In this document: in pieces, positions 1-5,788 of the stretch
Layout of the letters: every line of letters starts with the position of its first letter
How positions within the stretch are numbered: position 1 is the stretch's first letter
From: JACZSB01 sp965372015
GTDB taxonomy: Bacteria; Fidelibacterota; Marinisomatia; SCGC-AAA003-L08; TS1B11
Direction: 5' to 3'
Length of the DNA: 6,133 nucleotides
Assembly (NCBI GenBank): GCA_965372015.1
Contig: CBDVAP010000150.1
Span: 1 to 6,133, forward strand
The notes under the pieces: model-generated
Seen by the model: only the letters and a program-made list of their open reading frames with translations
What the model was told of the DNA's origin: nothing
Databases searched by the model: none
Made by a program: the position numbers and the translations under genes

Positions 1-1776
1 GCGTTATACTATTCTCGCCGGGCCGGCGCCAGCACCGACGAGTTTTTCCTCAGTGGGCGCAATCTCCCCTGGTGGATCGCCGGGACCGCCATGGTGGCGA
101 CCACCTTCGCCGCCGATACCCCCCTGGCAGTGACCGAACTGGTGGCCAAAAATGGTATCGCCGGTAACTGGCTGTGGTGGAATATGCTCTTCGGCGGCAT
201 GCTAACTACTTTCTTTTTTGCCCGGTTATGGCGGCGGGCTGGGATCCTGACCGACGTGCAGTTCACCGAGCTGCGATATTCGGGCCAACCGGCTGCCTTC
301 CTACGCGGGTTTCGGGCGGTATACCTGGGGCTGTTCATGAACCTGGTCATCATGGGCTGGGTGAACCTGGCCCTGGTGAAGATTCTCACCGTCATGTTCC
401 CTGGCCTGACCTTCCTTGGCGTGGAAAAAGTGACCCTGCTGGGCTTTGAGTTTGGGGCCGCCCTGCTGTGGACCGGCCTGATCATGCTGCTGGTGGCGGT
501 TTACTCATCCATGTCCGGTTTGTGGGGCGTGGCTATTACCGACACCTTCCAGTTCGTGGTGGCCATGGGGGGCACTATCGCCCTGGCAATCATTGCCGTG
601 AATATTCCGGAAATCGGCGGTGTAGCCGGCCTGAAGGCCCAGCTGCCGGAGTCGGTCTTCCGGTTCACACCGCTGGTTGGGGGCCAGGGCAGTACGGTCG
701 GCGCCGCCATGACTATGACCCTTTCGGCCTTTATCGCCTACATCGGCGTGCAGTGGTGGGCGTCGTGGTATCCCGGGGCCGACCCCGGCGGTGGCGGTTA
801 CATCGCTCAACGCATGATGTCCGCCAAGGATGAAAAACACTCCCTATTCGCCACCCTCTGGTTCATGATCGCCCACTACGCCATCCGCCCCTGGCCCTGG
901 ATTATGGTTGCCCTGGTTTCGCTGGTGCTCTACCCCGAGCTGGACGCCGCCCACAAGGGGGAAGGTTTCGTCATGGTCATGCGGGATTACCTGCCGCCGG
1001 GCCTGCTGGGGTTGCTCATGGCCGCTTTCCTGGCCGCCTATATGTCCACCATTGCCACCCAGCTCAACTGGGGCGCATCCTATATCATCAACGACTTATA
1101 CCGGCGATTCATCCGCCCGGTAGGTGAGGAAAAGTACTACGTGCGAGTCTCCCGCATCACTACCTTGGTGCTCATGCTCATATCCCTGGTGATCACCTCC
1201 AAACTGCACCGCATCAGTGGCGCCTGGGAGTTCATCATCGGACTCAGTGGTGGAATCGGCCTGGTGATGATCCTGCGTTGGTGGTGGTGGCGCATCAATG
1301 CCTGGTCGGAAATCTCCGCCATGCTGGCCCCGCTGGTGGTCTACCCCTTTATTTACTTCTATCCCGACGCGCTGGCCCGCTGGTTCCCGCCAATCGAGCC
1401 CTTCCTGGTGTTTCCCAGCTCCCTGTTTATCATCGTCCCCTGGACCACGGCGGTCTGGCTGGCTGTTACCTATCTCACACCGCCCACCGATGAAAAAACC
1501 CTCCATGCCTTCTACGAGCGTATCCATCCGGGCGGTGTACTCTGGAAGCCGGTGGCTGACCAGCTGCCCCATGTGCGCAGTGACAGCGGCTACCAGCGAT
1601 TGCTGCTCGACTGGTTTCTGGGGTGCTTAATGGTGCTCACAGCCCTGTTCGGCGTTGGTCACCTGATCCTGGGCGAACCGGGCCGGGGCTTGCTGTTCCT
1701 GCTCCTGACAGCTGGTTGTTCCGCGGCAATTTACCGGCACCTATCCACCATCGGCTGGGAGCAGGTGGGGGAGTGA
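1..1776 (+). CDS. Sodium:solute symporter (SSS family), N-terminus cut off by window edge
   Basis: The reading frame is open from base 1, so the first ATG at base 91 is internal; residues before it (EFFLSGRNLPWW) already belong to the family. 591 residues are visible and perhaps a few dozen are missing. It is an inner-membrane secondary transporter of the LeuT-like fold that should use the sodium gradient to import a solute. Visible marks are the early segment TTFAADTPLAVTELVAKNG (visible residues 34-52), YSSMSGLWGVAITDTFQFVV (168-187) typical of SSS members, the GGGYIAQRMMSAKDEKHS loop (264-281), and AAFLAAYMSTIATQLNWG (341-358), where Ser349/Thr350 sit where SSS proteins have a sodium site. 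Many hydrophobic spans run to the C-terminus, with a soluble stretch at about 495-535. The substrate cannot be read from the sequence; sugars, amino acids or other organics are all possible. Its stop overlaps the GTG start of the next gene, so translational coupling is likely. Confidence 0.93.
   Translation, partial: ALYYSRRAGASTDEFFLSGRNLPWWIAGTAMVATTFAADTPLAVTELVAKNGIAGNWLWWNMLFGGMLTTFFFARLWRRAGILTDVQFTELRYSGQPAAFLRGFRAVYLGLFMNLVIMGWVNLALVKILTVMFPGLTFLGVEKVTLLGFEFGAALLWTGLIMLLVAVYSSMSGLWGVAITDTFQFVVAMGGTIALAIIAVNIPEIGGVAGLKAQLPESVFRFTPLVGGQGSTVGAAMTMTLSAFIAYIGVQWWASWYPGADPGGGGYIAQRMMSAKDEKHSLFATLWFMIAHYAIRPWPWIMVALVSLVLYPELDAAHKGEGFVMVMRDYLPPGLLGLLMAAFLAAYMSTIATQLNWGASYIINDLYRRFIRPVGEEKYYVRVSRITTLVLMLISLVITSKLHRISGAWEFIIGLSGGIGLVMILRWWWWRINAWSEISAMLAPLVVYPFIYFYPDALARWFPPIEPFLVFPSSLFIIVPWTTAVWLAVTYLTPPTDEKTLHAFYERIHPGGVLWKPVADQLPHVRSDSGYQRLLLDWFLGCLMVLTALFGVGHLILGEPGRGLLFLLLTAGCSAAIYRHLSTIGWEQVGE
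1763..1768 (+). promoter_or_regulatory. Ribosome binding site supporting the GTG start of the peptidase gene
   Basis: AGGTGG lies inside the last codons of the symporter, four bases before GTG at 1773. It favours the GTG start over the in-frame ATG at 1830, which has no purine-rich AGGAG-like motif in front of it. Confidence 0.5.
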
Positions 1777-3320
1777 CGGCAGTCCAACTGCCACTACACT
1801 TCCGTCGCCTACGGCGACTCCTTCGGGGCATGCTGCTATTGCCAACTGCCAACTGCCAACTGCTCCTGCTACTGCCACTGCTACTTCTTCTAGGACCCTC
1901 CTGCGCCCCCCGGGTGATCAGTCGCCTGCCGGCCAATCGCTTGGGAAGTTATGTACAGAAAATGGTACAGGAGGATGGCCAATCCCAGGCAGACTGGGGT
2001 ATTCTGGCCCGCAACCTGCGCACCGGCAAAACGTTGATCTCATATAACGCCGACAAGCTGTTCCTGCCCGCCTCCAACACCAAGCTCTACACCACCTCCG
2101 CCGCTTTGCGCCTGCTTGGACCGCAGTTCCGTTTCCGGACACCGTTATTGGCCACCGGACCGGTCTCCGGCGGTGTCCTGGCGGGCGACCTGGTGGTCAT
2201 CGGCCAAGGGGACCCAACCTGGTCGGCCCGTTTTCATGACGATGGTAAAGCGGTGTTCCGGGCCTGGGCCGATACGCTCAAGGCGTTGGGCATCAGCTCT
2301 ATCGACGGCGCTATTATCGGGGTGGACGCCGTTTTCGTCGAGCAGCCCCAGGGGTCCGGTTGGAGCTGGGACAATGAGGCCTATTATTACGCCGCCCAGA
2401 TTGCCGGGCTGTCATTTAACGAGAACGTGGTGGATGTTATCATCGCGCCCCGGCCGGAATGGCAACCGCCCTTCATCGTGCCCAGCCCGGCCACCGCCTA
2501 CGTGCGGATCGAGAACCGGCTGATGACCCTGGACACCCTGAACAACCCCGACAGCTTGAAGGTGAAGTGGGATATCCGCCGTCCCCGGGGTGCTAACCGG
2601 ATCATTTTCGAGGGGATCGTCCAGCCTGATACGGTAGAGACCGGTGCCTCGGTGGAGGACCCGGTGGCCTTCACCGCTACTGTTTTAAGGGAAACCTTGT
2701 TGGAGGAGGGCATCACAGTCGCCGGGCCAGCCAGGGCTTTGCGACTGTTCACCAGTGACTCAATTTTTAACTCCCCCACGGGAGACACCTTATTCGTCCA
2801 TCAATCGCTGGCCCTGGAGGATATCATCTATCTGTTAAACAAGGATAGCCAGAATATGATCTCCGAGAACTTGCTGCGCACTCTGGGCACTCTGGGAGGC
2901 GGCGACGGCACCGCCAGGGAAGGGCGGCGACAGGCCCGCCAGGTCTGGGCGGACATGGGTGTGGATACCAACTATACCGTCCTGACCGACGGCTCCGGGC
3001 TGTCCCGCTACAATAAAATCTCGCCCCGCGGCACAGTGGCCCTGCTCACTGCCATGCATGGCGATACCAGCTTCTTCCGTTCGCTGCCTATTGCCGGTGT
3101 GGACGGCACCCTGGAGGAGACTTTTGTGGGTAGCCTGGCCGAGAAACGGGTCTTCGCGAAAACCGGTTCCCTGTGGGGGGTGCGGGCCCTCAGTGGCTAC
3201 TTAATAAATGCTAAGGGCGACCAGGTGGTATTCTCCATCCTGATCAACGACTTCCTGACCTCGGTAAGCGAGATCAATGCCCGTATCGAGCGGATTCTGG
3301 AATTACTCATCACCACCTAA
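1773..3320 (+). CDS. dacB: D-alanyl-D-alanine carboxypeptidase/endopeptidase, PBP4 type (peptidase family S13)
   Basis: A 515-residue penicillin-binding protein expected in the periplasm, where S13 enzymes trim the terminal D-Ala of peptidoglycan stem peptides and cut D-Ala-mDAP cross-links. All three active-site motifs are present: SNTK at 101-104 (nucleophile Ser101, Lys104), SQN at 359-361, and KTG at 463-465 (in FAKTGSL), plus DGSGLSRYN at 406-414. E. coli PBP4 has 477 residues, so the length fits. The GTG at 1773 overlaps the symporter TGA and gives an N-terminus with a basic stretch (RRLRRLLR, 11-18) followed by a leucine-rich core (29-40), a good signal peptide. Cys44 follows GPS, so a lipoprotein is possible, but the lipobox is not canonical (Gly at -3). 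Starting at ATG 1830 would lose the basic part. The frame also stays open upstream to 1623, but that extension lies inside the symporter. The signal-peptide codons contain a small hairpin and a heptamer tandem repeat. spmA follows 19 bases downstream. Confidence 0.92.
   Translation: MTAVQLPLHFRRLRRLLRGMLLLPTANCQLLLLLPLLLLLGPSCAPRVISRLPANRLGSYVQKMVQEDGQSQADWGILARNLRTGKTLISYNADKLFLPASNTKLYTTSAALRLLGPQFRFRTPLLATGPVSGGVLAGDLVVIGQGDPTWSARFHDDGKAVFRAWADTLKALGISSIDGAIIGVDAVFVEQPQGSGWSWDNEAYYYAAQIAGLSFNENVVDVIIAPRPEWQPPFIVPSPATAYVRIENRLMTLDTLNNPDSLKVKWDIRRPRGANRIIFEGIVQPDTVETGASVEDPVAFTATVLRETLLEEGITVAGPARALRLFTSDSIFNSPTGDTLFVHQSLALEDIIYLLNKDSQNMISENLLRTLGTLGGGDGTAREGRRQARQVWADMGVDTNYTVLTDGSGLSRYNKISPRGTVALLTAMHGDTSFFRSLPIAGVDGTLEETFVGSLAEKRVFAKTGSLWGVRALSGYLINAKGDQVVFSILINDFLTSVSEINARIERILELLITT
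1804..1818 (+). repeat. Small perfect hairpin in the 5' end of the peptidase gene
   Basis: GTCGCC, loop TAC, GGCGAC: a six-pair GC-rich stem inside codons 11-16, just upstream of the in-frame ATG at 1830. It could affect translation of the peptidase, or be part of a dispersed palindrome that entered the gene start; the sequence alone cannot decide. Confidence 0.5.
1841..1861 (+). repeat. Tandem heptamer GCCAACT x3 in signal-peptide codons
   Basis: Three perfect back-to-back copies of GCCAACT, followed by further CTGCTACTGCCACTGCTACT-like near-repeats. Because the unit is seven bases, loss or gain of one unit would shift the reading frame of the peptidase, so the tract could be a slippage site. 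Three copies make a short tract and the variation is unproven. Confidence 0.75.
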
Positions 3321-3339
3321 TTAACCAGGCAGGACTGAT

Positions 3340-3945
3340 ATGCTGAACTATATCTGGTTTGGAATGATTGCCATTTCCGTGCTGGTGGGCATCATCACCG
3401 GCAACCTGGACGCAGTTACCGACGCGGCCTTCGACAGTGCTCGCAAGGCGGTTGATCTAGCCATCGGACTGATCGGCATCATGGCCCTCTGGCTGGGCAT
3501 CATGCAGATCGCCGAAAAGGCTGGGCTGATTAGCGCCCTGGCTAAAGGGATCCGGCCCCTGGCCCGTTGGTTGTTTCCCGATATTCCCGACGGCCATCCC
3601 GCCCTGGGATCTATTGTGCTCAATATGTCCGCCAATATGCTGGGGTTGGGGAACGCCGCCACCCCCATGGGCCTCAAGGCCATGAAGGAATTACAGGAGC
3701 TCAACCCGGCCCAGGATACCGCCACCAACGCCATGGTCACTTTCCTGGCTATCAATACCTCCAGCGTGCAGATCTTGCTACCCGCCACGGTGGTGGGTCT
3801 GATGGGGGCCGCTTCGGCGGCCATCTTTATCCCTGTGCTGCTGGCTTCAACGGTATCCACAGTTGTGGCCATAGTGGCTGCCCGCTGGCTGGAAAAGCGC
3901 CGGGCCTACGCAGTCGTCAGTGAGCCGGCCGGGGAGGAGCAGTAG
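3340..3945 (+). CDS. spmA: Spore maturation protein A-like membrane protein (nucleoside recognition/Gate domain)
   Basis: A 201-residue integral membrane protein, close to the roughly 196 residues of B. subtilis SpmA. It has hydrophobic spans at about 4-20, 39-57, 131-155 and 159-181. The diagnostic motif is the run from Asn95 to Asn121, containing NMSANMLGLGNAATPMGLKA (95-114) and MKELQELNP. Members carry the Gate domain (Pfam Nucleoside_recog), shared with nucleoside transporters; the transported molecule is not settled for SpmAB. The start ATG has AGGA at 3331-3334, five bases upstream. It sits between the S13 peptidase and spmB, one base before the spmB start, so the two proteins are probably made together and may form one complex. 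The name comes from sporulating Firmicutes, but homologues are common in bacteria that do not sporulate, and nothing here indicates sporulation. Confidence 0.93.
   Translation: MLNYIWFGMIAISVLVGIITGNLDAVTDAAFDSARKAVDLAIGLIGIMALWLGIMQIAEKAGLISALAKGIRPLARWLFPDIPDGHPALGSIVLNMSANMLGLGNAATPMGLKAMKELQELNPAQDTATNAMVTFLAINTSSVQILLPATVVGLMGAASAAIFIPVLLASTVSTVVAIVAARWLEKRRAYAVVSEPAGEEQ
3935..3939 (+). promoter_or_regulatory. Ribosome binding site fixing the spmB start
   Basis: AGGAG inside the last codons of spmA, seven bases before ATG 3947. It supports this start rather than an in-frame GTG at 3920, which would add nine non-family residues (MSRPGRSSS). Confidence 0.7.
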
Positions 3946-3946
3946 C

Positions 3947-4489
3947 ATGGATACCTTCGTCAACGTCATTACCGCCGCCTCAGCGTATATCATCCCCCTG
4001 ATCATTGTGCTCATACCCGCCTACGCCCTCACCCGCAGGGTCAAGGTCTACGAGGAGTTCGTGGAGGGGGCCAAGGAGGGCTTCACCATCGCCGTGCGCA
4101 TCATTCCCTACTTAGTCGCCATCCTGGTGGCCATCGGCATGTTCCGTGCCTCGGGAGCCATGGACTTCCTGGTGACGGGCCTGCAACCGCTGCTGGGACT
4201 GATCGGCTTTCCCCCCGAAAACCTGCCGCTGGCCCTCATGCGCCCCCTGTCGGGCAGCGGCTCCCTGGGCCTGCTCTCCGACCTGGTGACCGAATACGGC
4301 GTGGAGTCCCTGTACACCCGCATCGGCGCCACCATGTACAACTCTTCCGAGACCACCTTCTACGTCCTGGCGGTCTACTTCGGTTCGGTGGGCATCCGCC
4401 GCACCCGGCACGCGGTGCTGGCGGGCCTGCTGGCCGACCTGGCCGGAGCATTGAGCGCCGTCTTTTTCTGCCGCCTGCTGTTCGGGTAG
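3947..4489 (+). CDS. spmB: Spore maturation protein B-like membrane protein (nucleoside recognition/Gate domain)
   Basis: A 180-residue membrane protein, matching the usual SpmB length of about 178. It has hydrophobic spans near 11-27, 46-66, 74-88 and 155-179. Family marks are EEFVEGAKEGF (36-46), MRPLSGSGSLGLL (98-110) and YNSSETTFYVLAVYFG (131-146). It is the partner of SpmA; in some bacteria the two are fused in one chain. The start is one base after the spmA stop, with its own AGGAG. Codon use is strongly GC-ending, in contrast to the next gene. The final codons Ser170 to stop, plus two bases, recur exactly about 1.3 kb downstream. The protein seems full length and intact, so whatever created the second copy did not break it. 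Confidence 0.93.
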   Translation: MDTFVNVITAASAYIIPLIIVLIPAYALTRRVKVYEEFVEGAKEGFTIAVRIIPYLVAILVAIGMFRASGAMDFLVTGLQPLLGLIGFPPENLPLALMRPLSGSGSLGLLSDLVTEYGVESLYTRIGATMYNSSETTFYVLAVYFGSVGIRRTRHAVLAGLLADLAGALSAVFFCRLLFG

Positions 4490-4491
4490 GC
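4454..4491 (+). repeat. 38-bp direct repeat, copy 1 (3' end of spmB)
   Basis: Covers spmB codons Ser170 to the stop (SAVFFCRLLFG) plus GC after the stop. It is identical base for base to 5746-5783. Identity stops abruptly on both sides: the bases before and after differ between the copies. Confidence 0.95.
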
Positions 4492-4560
4492 CGACCGCCT
4501 CGGGCTCAGGGTGCAATCCAAGTCCGTTGCCTGTTAATCGCTGACATACGAGTAGCTCTA

Positions 4561-4622
4561 GGTTTGGATATTTCTATTTCCTTGTGTAGATTTCTATACA
4601 GAATTACTTATCATGTAATAAA
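4561..4622 (+). promoter_or_regulatory. AT-rich leader, probable promoter region of the beta-barrel gene
   Basis: After the GC-rich end of spmB the sequence turns abruptly AT-rich before the ribosome site of the next gene. A weak pair TTGGAT (4564-4569), 17 bases, TAGATT (4587-4592) could be a sigma70-like promoter, and TATACA lies at 4595-4600. None matches consensus well, so only the region is proposed. Confidence 0.3.
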
Positions 4623-4627
4623 AGGAG
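4621..4627 (+). promoter_or_regulatory. Ribosome binding site fixing the start of the beta-barrel gene
   Basis: AAAGGAG, five bases before ATG 4633. It selects this start over the upstream in-frame ATG at 4564, whose extra 23 residues would bury the signal peptide. Confidence 0.75.
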
Positions 4628-4632
4628 CAGAA

Positions 4633-5367
4633 ATGAAAATCATACGAGTAGTCCTATTCGCTTCCCTGCTGGTTGGATTCCCCGATCTCTCCTATGCACA
4701 AAACGGGCTGTTCTTTTCCTTTAAATCCGGTTTCCCACTTTCCGGTACCGTGGTAGGTATTAAGCTGGGACCTTTAGCCCCATTCGGAGGGCTGGATATA
4801 GCTAGGATTAGCGGGTCCTTTGAGGAGAAAAATACATATTGGAGAGCCGATGGAGAATATGTAGATGGCCGTTACAAATATGGCGACTTATATGTGGATT
4901 TAACGAGCGAATCCACCTTCGATGGTTCCGCCTTGTTGATCGTGCCTCATGCTGGTGCAAGATTCTATCTGAGCCAGTTCTATCTACTGGGGGATGTGCT
5001 GATAGTATTACCTTCGGTGGATGGACGTGACAGGGGTACCAGGATCTATTACAACTCCGCGGGTAATGTCGTGAACCGCGATGAATGGGACGATAAGCTG
5101 CAAAAGGAGGATAAGAAAAGGATTAATGATGCCCTGGATTTTGTCATGCTGACTGCCGGTTTCGGTGCGGAGTATGCCTTTAGCGCTCGGTTCTCCGTGG
5201 GTGGGGAATATGGGCTCCGGCTTATTTTGAATAATATCGATGATTCGGGTGAAGACACATCAAGAACTGATGATGGGCAGGCTTACCGAAAGGAGGCCTG
5301 GGAGGATAAAATCGCCATGTCACTCGGGATCACTTACACCGCCTTCACATTGAATTTTTATTTCTGA
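4633..5367 (+). CDS. Hypothetical secreted protein, probable outer-membrane beta-barrel
   Basis: A 244-residue protein whose family I do not recognise. It begins with a clear Sec signal peptide (MKIIRVVLFASLLVGF..., likely cut after Ala22 in LSYA/Q). The mature part alternates polar and hydrophobic residues in strand-like stretches, for example ALLIVPHAGARFYLSQFYL, VMLTAGFGAEYAF, RFSVGGEYGLRLIL and the end MSLGITYTAFTLNFYF. The terminal Phe, with aromatic residues before it, resembles the beta-signal that outer-membrane barrels use for insertion. Charged, Asp/Lys-rich stretches (DEWDDKLQKEDKKRIND and DDSGEDTSRTDD) would suit surface loops. The small size suggests a barrel of perhaps eight to ten strands, which is inference. 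Base composition and A/T-ending codons differ from spmB and the symporter, and the gene lies between the two 38-bp repeats, so it may have been acquired. Transport, adhesion or a structural role cannot be distinguished. Confidence 0.8.
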   Translation: MKIIRVVLFASLLVGFPDLSYAQNGLFFSFKSGFPLSGTVVGIKLGPLAPFGGLDIARISGSFEEKNTYWRADGEYVDGRYKYGDLYVDLTSESTFDGSALLIVPHAGARFYLSQFYLLGDVLIVLPSVDGRDRGTRIYYNSAGNVVNRDEWDDKLQKEDKKRINDALDFVMLTAGFGAEYAFSARFSVGGEYGLRLILNNIDDSGEDTSRTDDGQAYRKEAWEDKIAMSLGITYTAFTLNFYF

Positions 5368-5497
5368 TAGCAGACAGCACCCCTGTATCATTTGGCATCA
5401 GAGATTGCTTCCTCGACTTCCCACAGGGCCAACGTTGATCAGGAAGTGCTACCTGTTTCCATGCGAAGAATGTGGCACCCCTGTTCCCGGTTGCAAA

Positions 5498-5523
5498 TCC
5501 CCCTCTATTTTAAGAGAGGGGGA
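5498..5523. repeat. Strong hairpin downstream of the beta-barrel gene
   Basis: A nine-pair stem TCCCCCTCT / AGAGGGGGA with loop ATTTTAAG. It starts about 130 bases after the stop codon and has no T-run after it, so it is a poor intrinsic terminator. It may be an RNA 3'-end stabiliser or one unit of a dispersed palindromic repeat. Confidence 0.7.
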
Positions 5524-5536
5524 GACACGAAGTGTC
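5524..5536. repeat. Hairpin directly abutting the previous one
   Basis: GACAC, loop GAA, GTGTC: a five-pair stem beginning at the base after the preceding stem ends. Two abutting hairpins suggest one structured unit. Confidence 0.6.
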
Positions 5537-5560
5537 CGGGGTGAGTTCGCTTAAAGGGGG

Positions 5561-5575
5561 CTTCGAGAAGCGAAG
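5561..5575. repeat. Small hairpin CTTCG/CGAAG
   Basis: CTTCG, loop AGAAG, CGAAG. An alternative pairing GCTTC/GAAGC (5560-5571) shares bases with it. On its own it is short enough to be chance, but it lies in the hairpin chain. Confidence 0.4.
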
Positions 5576-5588
5576 AGCTTGCCCTGAG

Positions 5589-5635
5589 CCCTTCATCCGC
5601 CGAAGGGCGGATTCAGGATAAACTCCGTCGAAGGG
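5589..5635. repeat. Nested palindrome with CCCTTC/GAAGGG arms
   Basis: Core ATCCGCC (5595-5601), loop GAAG, GGCGGAT (5606-5612). An outer arm CCCTTC (5589-5594) can pair with GAAGGG at 5630-5635, or alternatively with GAAGGG at 5602-5607, which would break the core stem. The composition is typical of palindromic intergenic repeats, but whether it is dispersed in the genome is not visible here. Confidence 0.55.
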
Positions 5636-5745
5636 GGAGAGGTTTTTAGAAGATCGTTGAACTTATGCGCTAACCGCTGACGGCTTCTCTCGCCAGCCCC
5701 AAGTCCCCAGCCATCAGGGGTGAGTTTCCCGGCTGACGGGCCCTC

Positions 5746-5783
5746 AGCGCCGTCTTTTTCTGCCGCCTGCTGTTCGGGTAGGC
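5746..5783 (+). repeat. 38-bp direct repeat, copy 2 (detached spmB tail)
   Basis: An exact copy of 4454-4491. In the spmB frame it reads SAVFFCRLLFG and a stop, with Ala-Leu before it encoded by different codons (GCC CTC instead of GCA TTG) and an in-frame TGA three codons upstream of Ser (5734-5736). It is therefore not part of an expressed spmB copy. It ends five bases before the toxin stop codon. Confidence 0.95.
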
Positions 5784-5788
5784 GGGCG

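Larger units (their letters stand above)
4454..5783. mobile_element. Putative small cassette bounded by 38-bp direct repeats at the spmB 3' end
   Basis: About 1.33 kb delimited by the two exact repeats. The interior has one gene with clearly lower GC: sampled 60-base stretches of the gene hold about 38-47 % GC, against about 63-72 % in sampled stretches of the symporter and spmB. A hairpin-rich non-coding tail follows. Recombination between the repeats would remove the interior and leave an intact spmB ending directly beside the toxin gene. This resembles integration at a gene 3' end with target reconstitution, but no integrase, transposase or terminal inverted repeats are visible, so a non-autonomous element or a duplication scar remain options. 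Confidence 0.4.
5368..5788. other. Non-coding, hairpin-rich spacer between the beta-barrel gene and the toxin gene
   Basis: About 420 bases with no convincing gene. The first part (5368-5497) is featureless apart from GCACCCCTGT repeated at 5377-5386 and 5475-5484. The middle (5498-5635) is a chain of hairpins. The last part (5636-5745) holds a second copy of GGGGTGAGTT (5717-5726, first at 5538-5547) and a weak CCCG/CGGG hairpin (5728-5740). The region ends with the second copy of the spmB tail. No terminator with a clear T-run was found. Confidence 0.7.

Noticed and set aside
1623..1772. Upstream extension of the peptidase reading frame to an ATG inside the symporter
   Set aside because: The added 50 residues are Pro/Arg/Gly-rich shadow sequence of the symporter, and would place the signal peptide internally.
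3920..3946. Earlier GTG start for spmB
   Set aside because: It adds nine residues not typical of SpmB; ATG 3947 has AGGAG at the right distance and gives the family length.
4112..4516. Minus-strand open frame opposite spmB
   Set aside because: A Gln/Gly/Ala/His-rich shadow of the high-GC spmB gene without recognisable domain; the plus strand is explained by a clear family member.
4564..4632. Earlier ATG start for the beta-barrel gene
   Set aside because: It would hide a clear signal peptide, and the AAAGGAG lies just before ATG 4633.
5498..5523. Intrinsic terminator for the beta-barrel gene
   Set aside because: The stem is strong, but no T-run follows and it is about 130 bases beyond the stop.
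4532..5681. Similar short motif TAATCGCTGAC (near 4534) and TAACCGCTGAC (near 5671) as a second cassette-end repeat
   Set aside because: Only 11 bases with one mismatch and no extended similarity, so chance is likely.
5763..5785. CCGCCT/AGGCGG hairpin as terminator between the convergent genes
   Set aside because: Long 11-base loop, six pairs only, and no T-run on the appropriate side in either direction.
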